Shown here piece after piece: positions 40,648-49,424 of a stretch of 64,000 nucleotides of DNA. Position numbers and translations under genes: made by a program. The stretch's first letter is position 1. Each line of letters opens with the position of its first letter. The stretch comes from Actinoplanes nipponensis (GTDB taxonomy: Bacteria; Actinomycetota; Actinomycetes; Mycobacteriales; Micromonosporaceae): the NCBI RefSeq assembly GCF_016862275.1, contig NZ_BOMQ01000056.1:1-64000 (forward strand), written 5' to 3'. The notes beneath the pieces are model-generated. The model saw nothing but the letters and a program-made list of their open reading frames with translations, ran no database searches and was not told the DNA's origin.

Positions 40648-42876
40648 TCACGTGCGGGTTCTCGGCCGGGAAGCGTTGGCCAGGTCCACCAGGCGGATCT
40701 TCTCCGGCCCGTGCGCGGCCCGGGCCATCTCCCGGTACGCGCCCTCCAGCGCGAAGCGTACGGCCCGTTCCCCGGCCGGTCCGGCGCCGGGCGTCCCGAG
40801 CACCGCCGCCGGCACCGCGGTGCCGGCCGCGAGCGTGCTCAGCGCCCGTTCGAGCAGCTCGGCCCGGAGCGCGGCGAGCTGGGCCGCCTCCATCTCCAGC
40901 CGGTCGATCAGCGCGGCCGCGGCCGCGAGCGCGGCCACGTCGGCCACCGCCGCGGGATGCGCGCGGACCAGCGCCCGCACGGCGCCCACCTGGGAGCTGC
41001 CGTACGCCGCCGAGGTGCCCGGCACCCGGTTGTACGCCTCCACGGCCCCGTCGCGGTCCCCGGTGGCGAGCCGGCACCGGGCCAGCCCCGCCGCCGCCGT
41101 CGTGTACGCCGGATCCGTGCGGCTCACCACGTCGTAGTAGGCCGCCGCCTCGGCCGGGCGCCCGGCCAGCTCCAGGGTCAGCCCCAGCGCCAGCTTGGGC
41201 GCCAGCTCACCGGGCAGCGCCGAGTAGACCGCGTCGAACTGGGCCTGCGCCCGGGGCAGGTCGCCGGAGGCCAGCGCCAGCACGCCGTCGTACCAGGCCA
41301 GCCGCCAGTCGCCGGCGGCATGCCCGGCGAGCGTGTCGCGCAGCCGCACCGCGTCCGCGAAGGCGTCCCGGCCGCTGCCCGCCGCGCCCAGGTCGATCAG
41401 CGCGCGCAGCGCCCGCAGCTGCACCTCGATGGTGTTCTCCGGGGCCTTGCCGAGCAGCATCAGCACCTGCTGCGGGTCGGTGACGGTCACCGAGGCGAGG
41501 AACGCCGCCGCCGGGTCGGCCAGGTCGATCATCGGCGCCGGCAGGAACCGCCACTGCGGCTCGTCGGAGCGGGGATCGGTGCGCAGCTCGCCGGTGAACA
41601 GCCGGGACGTGCCCGGGTGCGGGTCGCCGTCCGCGGCCAGCACCTCGCGCAGCACGCCGAGCATCTGCTCGGTCATCTCGCCGGCGTCGACGAAGCGCTC
41701 GTCCGGGTCGAGCCGGGTGGCCCGCTGCAGCAGCCGGTAGAACGACTCGTGGCGCTGGTAGACGGCGAACTCGCCGCGGTCGGGCAGGCTGTGCTTGAAG
41801 GTGCTCTGGTAGCCGCGGAAGTCGGTGGTCAGCACGGCCAGCGTGCGCCCGATGGTGTAGATGTCGGACTGGATCGACGGGCCGGCCTCGGCCATCTCCG
41901 GGGCCTGGTAGCCGACCGTGCCGTACAGCGCGGCGTCCTGGTCGTCGATGTGCACCACGCCGCCGAGGTCGATGAGCTTGACCTGGTCGCCGGTCTGGAT
42001 GACGTTGTCCGGCTTGAAGTCGCAGAAGATCAGGCCACGGTCGTGCAGGTAGCCGAACGCCGGCATGATCTCCAGCACGTAGGCCAGCGCCTGCTCCACC
42101 GGCAGCGGGTCGCTCTGCCCGCCGTTGGCGGTCCGGCGGTCCTTGAGGATGCCCTTGAGCGATTCCCCGCCGACGTACTCCATGACGATGTAACCGGCGC
42201 CGTCGTGCTCCACGAAGTTGTAGATCTTGACGATGTTCGGGTGCTCGACCTCGGCCAGGAAGCGCTGCTCGGCCACCGCCGCGGCCAGCGCGTCCTCGTC
42301 GCCGGAGTTGAGCAGCCCCTTGAGCACCACCCAGCGGTCCGAGACCCGCTTGTCGTTGGCCAGGTAGATCCAGCCCAGGCCGCCGTGGGCCAGCGCGCCG
42401 AGCACCTCGTACTGGCCGCCGACCAGCTCGCCCGGGCCCAGCTTGGGGGTGAAGTTGAACGCCTCGCCGCAGGACGGGCAGAAGCCGGCGGTGCGACCCG
42501 GCCGGTCGCCTCGGGCCCGGCCCACCGGGTTGCCGCACTTGGCGCAGTACCGCTTGTCCTCGGGCACCTCCGCGACCGCCATGATCGCCGTGGCGGGGTC
42601 GCGGACGGGCAGCGGCGCCACGTCGACCAGCCCGCCGCCGAACCGCCGCCGCCGGCTGCCCGTGCGGGCGCTGCCGGTGCGGGCCGAGCCGCCGGTCCGC
42701 GTCGACAGCGCCCCGGTACGCAGCGAGGGCGCGGTGGCGGTGCGCTGCTTCGGCGTCGGGGCCGCGGCCGGCGCGCCCGTGGTCCCCGGCGACGAAGCAG
42801 CCTTGAGCGGCGCCATGCCGCAGGTGTCGCAGTAGCCGTCCTGGATGGTGCCGGGACAGTCGCGCTGGCATTTCAC
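40648..42876 (-). CDS. pknG: Ser/Thr protein kinase PknG
   Basis: The 742-residue protein matches PknG in size and order. It has an N-terminal extra zinc ribbon (CQRDCPGTIQDGYCDTCG, about 3-20), the PknG rubredoxin-like module (CAKCG ... FCPSCG, about 109-135), a kinase domain (about 150-400) with GALAHGGLGWIYLA, VVLKG, catalytic FCDFKPDNVI in place of HRD, and LIDLGG in place of DFG, then TPRs (about 560-690). Like mycobacterial PknG it has no transmembrane segment. In relatives it controls 2-oxoglutarate metabolism in response to amino acids through GlnH and GlnX, both encoded upstream here. GTG 42876 overlaps the preceding stop (GTGA). Confidence 0.95.
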   Translation of the reverse strand: MKCQRDCPGTIQDGYCDTCGMAPLKAASSPGTTGAPAAAPTPKQRTATAPSLRTGALSTRTGGSARTGSARTGSRRRRFGGGLVDVAPLPVRDPATAIMAVAEVPEDKRYCAKCGNPVGRARGDRPGRTAGFCPSCGEAFNFTPKLGPGELVGGQYEVLGALAHGGLGWIYLANDKRVSDRWVVLKGLLNSGDEDALAAAVAEQRFLAEVEHPNIVKIYNFVEHDGAGYIVMEYVGGESLKGILKDRRTANGGQSDPLPVEQALAYVLEIMPAFGYLHDRGLIFCDFKPDNVIQTGDQVKLIDLGGVVHIDDQDAALYGTVGYQAPEMAEAGPSIQSDIYTIGRTLAVLTTDFRGYQSTFKHSLPDRGEFAVYQRHESFYRLLQRATRLDPDERFVDAGEMTEQMLGVLREVLAADGDPHPGTSRLFTGELRTDPRSDEPQWRFLPAPMIDLADPAAAFLASVTVTDPQQVLMLLGKAPENTIEVQLRALRALIDLGAAGSGRDAFADAVRLRDTLAGHAAGDWRLAWYDGVLALASGDLPRAQAQFDAVYSALPGELAPKLALGLTLELAGRPAEAAAYYDVVSRTDPAYTTAAAGLARCRLATGDRDGAVEAYNRVPGTSAAYGSSQVGAVRALVRAHPAAVADVAALAAAAALIDRLEMEAAQLAALRAELLERALSTLAAGTAVPAAVLGTPGAGPAGERAVRFALEGAYREMARAAHGPEKIRLVDLANASRPRTRT

Positions 42877-44072
42877 GAAAGGCCGTCCCTCGCAGTGGTC
42901 GTGGCGGTGAGTCTGGCCACCGCGTCCTGGTACGCGTTCACGGCCACCCGGGCGGCGTCGAGATCGCAGGGCGCGGTGTAGAGCGCGGCGCGGGCCCGTT
43001 CGGCCAGCGGCGCGAGGGCCGGATCCTCGGCCAGCCCGCGCCGGCCGGCCTTGGCCTGGTACGCGTCCAGGCGTCCGCGCAGCTCGTTGCGGGCCGCCAG
43101 CAGCCCGGCGTTGCGGGCGGCGGCCTCCCGCAGCGCGGCGACCCGCTCCCGGGCCCGGCGGCTCCAGTCGGCCAGCCGCGGGCTGATCAGCGCCCAGTGC
43201 CCGGCGGCGGCCAGCGCGTCCAGCGCGGCCAGGTCCGGGCGCAGGTCGGGGCCGGAGACCACGGCCACCGCCGGGTCGGCGAACCGGCCGGTCGCCTCCT
43301 GCTCGGCCGCCGCCGCGGCGCGGGCCGCGCCGGCCAGCTCGTCGAGCAGCGCGTGGGCGTCGGCCAGGCGCTGGGTGAGGGCCTCGCGCAGCTCGCCGGC
43401 CGAGGTGCGTTCCGCGTCGGCGCGGTCCAGCAGCACGCGCACGGCCGCCAGGGCCTGCTCGTCGCAGCCGAGCGGGTCGGCCGCGAGCGCCGCGGTGAAG
43501 TCGCCGAGCCGCCGGTCGGCCTCGTCCAGGGTCGCCGAGCGGGTCAGCCCGCGCAGGTGGGCCAGCCGGGACGCGACCGTGGCGGCCTCGGGCATCAGCC
43601 GGTGCCACACCTCGCCGGCGCGGGTGGCCACGTCGACGGCCGTGCGGAACGCGGCCTCCATCGCCGACAGCAGCTCGGCGGGGGAGCAGGTGGTGCTGAC
43701 CTGGCCGGCGCCGAGCAGCCCGCGCTGGGCCAGCGGCACGGTCGTGGTCGACAGCGTGACCGAGCGGCCGAGGACCTGGTGCACGTACGCGGACTTCTCG
43801 CTGTCGGTGAACCGGCGCTGGTTGCGGGCCGCGCGGGCCGCCAGGATCAGCGCGGTGAGCAGGCCGTAGCCGTCCCACAGCTGGGTCAGCGCGGCGGTCG
43901 CGTCGGCCCAGGCGGCGGCCGTGCGGCCGGTCAGCGGGCCCCGGTCGAGGTCCTTGCGGGCGGTGTTGTCGTCGAGGTCCACCAGGTTCGCCGCGACGGC
44001 CGCCGCGGCCGCCTCGAGGCGCAGCAGCTCGCTGTCGGCCCGGCCGAGCAGGTCCTGCGTGGGTGCCGTCAC
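42873..44072 (-). CDS. Helical hypothetical protein of the pknG operon
   Basis: The 399-residue soluble, almost entirely helical protein is very rich in Ala, Leu, Arg and Asp, with long amphipathic stretches (SRRARERVAALREAAARNAG). No domain is recognised. It lies between glnH and pknG, 5 bp after glnH and overlapping pknG by 4 bp, so it is likely made in step with them; an adaptor role between sensor and kinase is an inference. ATG 44072. Confidence 0.78.
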   Translation of the reverse strand: MTAPTQDLLGRADSELLRLEAAAAAVAANLVDLDDNTARKDLDRGPLTGRTAAAWADATAALTQLWDGYGLLTALILAARAARNQRRFTDSEKSAYVHQVLGRSVTLSTTTVPLAQRGLLGAGQVSTTCSPAELLSAMEAAFRTAVDVATRAGEVWHRLMPEAATVASRLAHLRGLTRSATLDEADRRLGDFTAALAADPLGCDEQALAAVRVLLDRADAERTSAGELREALTQRLADAHALLDELAGAARAAAAAEQEATGRFADPAVAVVSGPDLRPDLAALDALAAAGHWALISPRLADWSRRARERVAALREAAARNAGLLAARNELRGRLDAYQAKAGRRGLAEDPALAPLAERARAALYTAPCDLDAARVAVNAYQDAVARLTATTTARDGLS

Positions 44073-44077
44073 GGGAG

Positions 44078-45031
44078 TCAGTCCCGGTACTCGGCCACCG
44101 GCGGCCGCGGCGCGGCGCCGAAGTCACCGAGCCACCGCTCGTACGTGGACTTCCAGGTGCCGTTCGCCCGGTTCTCGGCCAGCACCGCGTTGACGAAGCG
44201 GGTGAACTCCGGGTGCTTTTTGCTCATCGCCATGCCGTACGGCTCTTCGGTGAAGGCCGTGCCGACCACCTTGGCGTACGGGTCCTGCGCGGCCAGCCCG
44301 ACCAGGATGGTGTCGTCGGTGGAGATGGCGTCGACCTCGTTCTGCTGGAAGGCGACCAGGCAGTCGCCGAAGCCGGGCCGGTCCACCGCGATCGGCTTGG
44401 CCGGCCGCTTGGCGATGTTGTCGTACGAGGTCGAGCCCTTGGCCGCGCACACCTTCTTGCCGCCCAGGTCGTCGATGCTCTTCGCGGTGGAGGTCGAGGA
44501 GACCAGCACCTTCTGCCCGGCGTCGTAGTAGATGGTGGAGAAGTTGACGTCCTTCCACCGGGCGCAGTTGGCGGTCATGGTGTCCGCCACGACGTCGACC
44601 GAGCCGTCCATGGCCGAGCTGACCCGCTTGTCGTACCCGATGACCTTGATCTGGATCTTGTTCGGGTCGCCGAAGATGGCCGCGGCGATCTGCCGGCCCA
44701 TGTCCACGTCGAAGCCCTCGACCTTGCCGGTGAACGGGTTGCGCGAGCTGAACAGCAGGGTGTCCTGGCTGGTGCCCAGCACCAGCCGGCCGCGCTTGAA
44801 GATCTCCGCCATGTAGCTGCCGGCCGGCATCCGGCCGGGCGCGGGCAGCGCGCCGGCCGGTTTGAGGCTCGCGCGCGGGCGGCAGGAGTCGTCGACGGGC
44901 GCGGCGCCGGTCGGGGCGGGCGCCGCCGAGGCGCTCGGCCGCCCGGGCAGCGGGGAGGAGTCGCCGGAACAGCCGGCCGCGGCGAGCACGGCCAGCGCGG
45001 CGACGGCGGCGAGGGTGACACGGGCACGCAT
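44078..45031 (-). CDS. glnH: Glutamate/aspartate-type substrate-binding lipoprotein GlnH
   Basis: The 317-residue lipoprotein has signal and lipobox LAAAGC (Cys21), then a bilobal SBP_bac_3 domain: GRLVLGTSQDTLLFSSRNPF, VEGFDVDMGRQIAAAIFGDP, VVADTMTANCARWKDVNFST and AYVGLAAQD-like segments. It should sit on the outer face of the membrane and bind an acidic amino acid. No ABC permease or ATPase is encoded beside it, which fits a sensory role with GlnX and PknG rather than import. Its ATG overlaps the upstream stop (TGATG). Confidence 0.9.
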   Translation of the reverse strand: MRARVTLAAVAALAVLAAAGCSGDSSPLPGRPSASAAPAPTGAAPVDDSCRPRASLKPAGALPAPGRMPAGSYMAEIFKRGRLVLGTSQDTLLFSSRNPFTGKVEGFDVDMGRQIAAAIFGDPNKIQIKVIGYDKRVSSAMDGSVDVVADTMTANCARWKDVNFSTIYYDAGQKVLVSSTSTAKSIDDLGGKKVCAAKGSTSYDNIAKRPAKPIAVDRPGFGDCLVAFQQNEVDAISTDDTILVGLAAQDPYAKVVGTAFTEEPYGMAMSKKHPEFTRFVNAVLAENRANGTWKSTYERWLGDFGAAPRPPVAEYRD

Positions 45032-46398
45032 CAGCGGTACTCCTCGAGTCGGGCGCGGATGCCGGCGTAGGCCAGGCCGCAGACCAGCAGCGCGAGCAGC
45101 GGACCGAGTACGGTGAGCAGCCCCAGCCCGCGCCCCGCCGCCCCGATCTCGGCGCTGAACACGTCCTTGCGGCTCTCCAGCCCCCGGTCGATGCCGCCGG
45201 TGAGGCCGGCGAAGGCGGTGCTGGTCCGCGGTCCGATGGCCAGCGCCACGGCGCCGTCGTAGTCGCCGCGGTTGTCCAGGTCGCGGACCTGGTCGTGGGC
45301 GCCGACGTAGGCCCGGTGGGACTCCGCCGCGGAGCGCACGGCCGCGCCCGCGGCGCCGTCGGGCATGAGCGCGGCGGCGTCGGCCAGCAGCTCGTCGAGC
45401 CGCCCGCTGGTCAGGTCGAAGTCGGCCTCCAGGTTGCCGGCGGCGGCGCGCTGGGCCAGCGGGAGGCTCGGGTCGCCGCCGCCCTCACCGGCGCGGGCGG
45501 CCAGCGTCAGCGCCTCGTCGCCGCGTTCGCGCAGGGCGGCGATCCGGGTCTCGGCCAGCAGCGCGACCGGCGCGGAGCCCTCGGTGTCGGCCTCGGACAG
45601 GTGCGCGCGCTGGGAGATCAGCACGCCGCCGCCGCCGAGCGCGAGCACGAGGGTGACCGCCGTGGCCACCAGCAGCGGGACGTTGAAGGTGCGGTGGGTG
45701 GTGCGGCTCAGGTGGCGCTGGGCCAGCAGCAGGGCCGCCAGCAGGGCCAGCAGCAGGACCACCAGCAGGGCGGTCCACCAGGAGCTGCGCGCGTCGCCGT
45801 AGCCGTCGCCGACCTCGCGCTGCGCGGACTGGAACAGCGCCTGGGCCTGCGGCTGCAGCGACTCGCGGCTCAGCTTGGACGCCGAGGCCAGGTACGAGGC
45901 GCCGATCGGCAGCCCCTGGCGGTTGTTGGCGCGGGCGCTGGCCACCAGGGCCGCGTACCGGGAGACGTCGGCCGACAGCCGCCGGATCGCCTCGGCCGAC
46001 CGGCCGGTCTCGGGGGTACGGCGGGCCGCCGAGGTGAGCGCGGTGGTGGCCCGGCCGAGGTCGCCCTCGTAGCGGCGGGTGAGGGCGACCGGCTCCAGGC
46101 CGCCGGCCAGGAACGCCTGCGCGGCGGTGGTGTCGGCGTCGGCGAGCGCGGAGTAGATCGTCTCGGCCTCGACCAGCAGCGGCTGGGCCCGGTCGCCGAG
46201 GTCGGCGGTGCCGGTGGCGGCGGCGCCGGCGGTCAGACCGGCGACGAGGCCGGTCAGCAGGCCGAGGGTCACCAGGACGGCGAGCAGGAGCTGCAGCCGG
46301 CCGGGGGAGGTGCGCCGCAGCCGGGCGACGCGGTGCCGGACGCCGCCGGAGGGCTTCACCGCGACCGGCGCCGGCCGGTCGAGCCGTGCTGTGCTCAA
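45031..46398 (-). CDS. glnX: GlnX-like membrane sensor protein
   Basis: The 455-residue protein has four predicted transmembrane helices (about 36-58, 207-226, 238-258 and 423-445) and two extracytoplasmic helical regions between them (about 60-205 and 260-420) that look like duplicated four-helix sensor domains. The C-terminus inside the cell is very short. Position directly upstream of glnH and pknG matches GlnX, proposed to pass the GlnH signal across the membrane to PknG. First gene of a seven-gene operon. A TAGACT on the minus strand about 90 nt upstream could be part of the operon promoter. Confidence 0.8.
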   Translation of the reverse strand: MSTARLDRPAPVAVKPSGGVRHRVARLRRTSPGRLQLLLAVLVTLGLLTGLVAGLTAGAAATGTADLGDRAQPLLVEAETIYSALADADTTAAQAFLAGGLEPVALTRRYEGDLGRATTALTSAARRTPETGRSAEAIRRLSADVSRYAALVASARANNRQGLPIGASYLASASKLSRESLQPQAQALFQSAQREVGDGYGDARSSWWTALLVVLLLALLAALLLAQRHLSRTTHRTFNVPLLVATAVTLVLALGGGGVLISQRAHLSEADTEGSAPVALLAETRIAALRERGDEALTLAARAGEGGGDPSLPLAQRAAAGNLEADFDLTSGRLDELLADAAALMPDGAAGAAVRSAAESHRAYVGAHDQVRDLDNRGDYDGAVALAIGPRTSTAFAGLTGGIDRGLESRKDVFSAEIGAAGRGLGLLTVLGPLLALLVCGLAYAGIRARLEEYR

Positions 46399-46555
46399 GC
46401 TTCCTCCGTCGGTGCCGTGCGTGGTCGGGCGCTCACCCGCTCACTGTGCCGCACCCACGCAAATGATCTTCGTGGTCGCCCGGCCGGCCGAGTCTACGCA
46501 CGAAGGCGCACCCGGGCCGTCCCCCTCCGGGTGCGCGTTCGGCGGACTTTCGCGC

Positions 46556-48103
46556 TCAGGTCAGGGCGCGCTTGAGCAGCTTGCCCGTCGCGGTCATGGG
46601 CAACGAGTCCACGAAGGTGACCAGCCGCGGATACTTGTAGCCGGCCATCTGCTCCTTGCCCCAGGCGATCAGCTCCTCCTCGGTGACGGTCGCACCCTCC
46701 TTGCGGATGACGTACGCCTTCACCTCCTCGCCGTGGGTCGGGTGCGGCACCCCGATGACGGCCGCGAGCGACACCGCCTCGTGGGTCATCAGCACCTCCT
46801 CGATCTCGCGCGGGTAGACGTTGAAGCCGCCTCGGATGATCATGTCCTTGGCCCGGTCGACGATGTAGTACCAGCCGTCCTTGTCCCGCTTGCCCAGGTC
46901 GCCGGTGCGGAACCAGCCGTTGTTGATCACCTCGGCGGTGGCCTCGGGCCGGTTGTAGTAGCCGCGCATGATGCAGTGCCCGCGGATGGCGATCTCGCCG
47001 ATCTCCTCGCTGCCCTCGACGGTGTTCCAGGACTCGTCGATCAGCTTGACCTCGACGCCCCAGATCGGCACGCCGATCGAGCCGGGCCGCGGCTCGCTGT
47101 CCGGGTCGCTGAAGGTCGCCACCGGGGAGGTCTCCGACAGCCCGTAGCCCTCCAGGATGGTCCAGCCGAGCCGGCTCCGCACCTCCTTGATGATCTCCAG
47201 GGGCAGGCTGGAGCCGCCGCTGACCGTGCGCCGCATGGTGCGGGCGATCTTGTCCACGTCCACGTCGTCGGTCAGCGCGTTGAGCAGGCCCCAGTACATC
47301 GTCGGCACCCCGGCGAAGAACGTGACGCTCTCCTGCTCGAGCAGCTTGACCGCGGCCGCCGGCTCGAAGCGGGGCAGCAGCACCAGCGTCGAGGCGCTGG
47401 CGAAGCCGGCGTTCATGTTGACCGTCGAGCCGAACGAGTGGAACAGCGGCAGCACCAGCAGGTGGGTGTCCTGCCCGGGCTTGGACTGGAAGAGCCGGTT
47501 GCAGGTCAGCGCGTTGAGGATGAGGTTGGAGTGGCTCAGCTCGGCGCCCTTGGCCTGCCCGGTGGTGCCGCTGGTGTAGAGGATGACCGCGGGATCGGTC
47601 TCGGCGGCCAGCACGGTCTCGAAGACCGGCGACTGCCCGGCCAGCGCCTGGCCCAGCGTCTCGGCGCCCTCGATCGGGGAGGCCGCGGCCGGGTCGGCGG
47701 TGATCAGGAAGAAGTGCTCGCAGCCGGGGGTCTGGCCGAAGCCGGTGTGACCCTCGGCGCCCATCGGCAGCTCCGGGGAGCCCTGGAAGCAGAAGTACGC
47801 CTTGGCCTGCGAGTCGGCCAGGTGGTACGCGATCTCCCGGCCCTTGAGCAGCACGTTCAGCGGGACGACGACCGCGCCGGCCTTGAGGATGCCGTAGTAG
47901 ACCACCGGGAAGTACGGCAGGTTCGGGCAGGACAGCGCGACCTTGTCCCCGGGGCCGATGCCGCGGGCCCGGAGCAGGTTGGCGACCTGGTTGGCGGCCG
48001 CGTTCACCTGGGCGTAGGTCAGGCGCTGAGCGCCGAGGACGACGGCCTCCCGCTCCGGGTAGTGACGGGCGCTGTCCTCCAGGAAGACGGAGAGGTTGAG
48101 CAT
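46556..48103 (-). CDS. Long-chain fatty-acid-CoA ligase-like AMP-forming enzyme
   Basis: The 515-residue ANL-superfamily enzyme activates a carboxylic acid with ATP and CoA. Motifs: YTSGTTGQAKGAELSHSN (P-loop), PLFHSFGSTVN, GYGLSETSP, GWFRTGDLGKRDKDGWYYIV, DRAKDMIIRGGFNVYPREIE, and the catalytic Lys near the end in PMTATGKLLKRAL. No terminal extension is present. Substrate chain length cannot be told from sequence. ATG 48103 follows ggaga; an in-frame extension further upstream is not needed. Confidence 0.92.
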   Translation of the reverse strand: MLNLSVFLEDSARHYPEREAVVLGAQRLTYAQVNAAANQVANLLRARGIGPGDKVALSCPNLPYFPVVYYGILKAGAVVVPLNVLLKGREIAYHLADSQAKAYFCFQGSPELPMGAEGHTGFGQTPGCEHFFLITADPAAASPIEGAETLGQALAGQSPVFETVLAAETDPAVILYTSGTTGQAKGAELSHSNLILNALTCNRLFQSKPGQDTHLLVLPLFHSFGSTVNMNAGFASASTLVLLPRFEPAAAVKLLEQESVTFFAGVPTMYWGLLNALTDDVDVDKIARTMRRTVSGGSSLPLEIIKEVRSRLGWTILEGYGLSETSPVATFSDPDSEPRPGSIGVPIWGVEVKLIDESWNTVEGSEEIGEIAIRGHCIMRGYYNRPEATAEVINNGWFRTGDLGKRDKDGWYYIVDRAKDMIIRGGFNVYPREIEEVLMTHEAVSLAAVIGVPHPTHGEEVKAYVIRKEGATVTEEELIAWGKEQMAGYKYPRLVTFVDSLPMTATGKLLKRALT

Positions 48104-48215
48104 GGGTGGGTCTCCTCGACAGTTCCGCTGGGGCGACGGCCTCAATCCCAACATGCCGGCCGGGACGGAAGAACCCTCCGTTTCGTTTTTGTTTCCCGGC
48201 CGCGGCCGACCGGTC

Positions 48216-49058
48216 TCAGGCGCTGCGCAGCTGGTCCAGCACCAGGGGGTCGATCTTCCCGGCGACGATGCGCTCCTCCAGGTTCGCGACGCCGGCCCAG
48301 GAGGCCAGGGCCTCGTCCAGCTCCGCCGGGGCGGGACCGGCCGGGTGGCCCAGGGCCGCGAGCCGCTCGCGGACCTCGGCGCCGACCTCGCCGTCGAGGC
48401 CGAGCAGGGTGGCCGGGTCCGGGCGTTCGAAGTACAGCGAGTGCAGGGCGAGCAGCCGGGCCAGCTCGGTGACCGGCTCGGGGTGGTCGTCCACCCGCAG
48501 GTCGACCAGGACGTCGCTGGTGCCGCCGTACCCCTGGCCCTTGGCCACCACCAGCAGGGCCGCGCTCTGCCGCCCGCGCCGGTCGCCGCCGGCCTCGTCA
48601 CCGGCGCGCAGCGCGTCGAGCAGCCGGTAGGCGAGCCGGGTCTGGCCCGTCCCGGCCAGCCACGTCCGGCGCATCTGCTCGACCACCTGCGGACCGGCCA
48701 GCATGTTGCCCTGGATGGCGAAGCCGTCCCCGGCCGCCCCGCCGGCCCACTCGTGGCAGGCCGGCCCGGTGAACGTGGCCCCGGGCCCCTCGGCGCCGAC
48801 CACGCCGACCTGACGGTGGTCCACCGGGCCGGCGTCCGCGGCGATGAGCCCGGCGACCGTCTCGGTGGCCGGCACCCCGGTGCCCAGCAACGCCAGCGCC
48901 TGGGGCCGGTAGGCCAGGTTGGCGTACGACTGGGTGGCCACCGCGCCCACGTCGGCCAGGGCGGCCGGCACCGCCGCGCCGACGCCGAGGAACTTGCTGG
49001 CCACAGCCACGCCGAGGGCGTCACCGGCGGCGGCGCGGGCCACGATCGAGAAGGTCAT
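48216..49058 (-). CDS. DUF1028 family protein
   Basis: The 280-residue protein starts MTFSIVARAAAGDALGVAVA, typical of DUF1028, which has an Ntn-hydrolase-like fold. VGAVATQSYANLAYRPQALA, HEWAGG and FAIQGNMLAGP are conserved. The C-terminal third, about 70 residues, is a separate helical region (DDHPEPVTELARLLALHSLY), also found in longer family members. The activity is unknown. ATG 49058. Confidence 0.88.
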   Translation of the reverse strand: MTFSIVARAAAGDALGVAVASKFLGVGAAVPAALADVGAVATQSYANLAYRPQALALLGTGVPATETVAGLIAADAGPVDHRQVGVVGAEGPGATFTGPACHEWAGGAAGDGFAIQGNMLAGPQVVEQMRRTWLAGTGQTRLAYRLLDALRAGDEAGGDRRGRQSAALLVVAKGQGYGGTSDVLVDLRVDDHPEPVTELARLLALHSLYFERPDPATLLGLDGEVGAEVRERLAALGHPAGPAPAELDEALASWAGVANLEERIVAGKIDPLVLDQLRSA

Positions 49059-49183
49059 GAGCGCACGTTAGCCCAGGCGTGACCTGCGGGGTGAAGACCC
49101 TCGGCGGGAGATCGCGCGGCGGCGTGGTTCCGGAGCTGTGGGCGGGCCGGCGCTTGCCGGCCCGCCCACAGGCGCCGTGTGGG

Positions 49184-49387
49184 TCAGCGCCCGAACGCGA
49201 AGCGGGAGCGCTTCTTCTGCCGGCCGAAGCGGCCCTGCAGCGTGTCCGCGCCCTGGCGCAGCAGCCTGGTGCCCCGGCTGGGTCCGCGCCGGGCCTCGAC
49301 GGTGTCGCTGAGCTTGCGGGCACCGGCCGCGGCCAGCGGGATGGCGATCGCCATCACCACGTAGCGCCTGATCAGATTGAAGAACAT
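49184..49387 (-). CDS. Small basic membrane-associated protein, 67 aa
   Basis: ATG 49387 with gaggaga 6-7 nt upstream gives MFFNLIRRYVVMAIAIPLAA, one hydrophobic helix, followed by a strongly basic tail (LQGRFGRQKKRSRFAFGR). No family is recognised. The gene is isolated between the DUF1028 gene and the broken TIM-barrel gene, with about 125 bp downstream. Confidence 0.65.
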   Translation of the reverse strand: MFFNLIRRYVVMAIAIPLAAAGARKLSDTVEARRGPSRGTRLLRQGADTLQGRFGRQKKRSRFAFGR

Positions 49388-49424
49388 GGGAGTCTCCTCG
49401 TAGCCGGGTATGTCCGTCCTCGTA

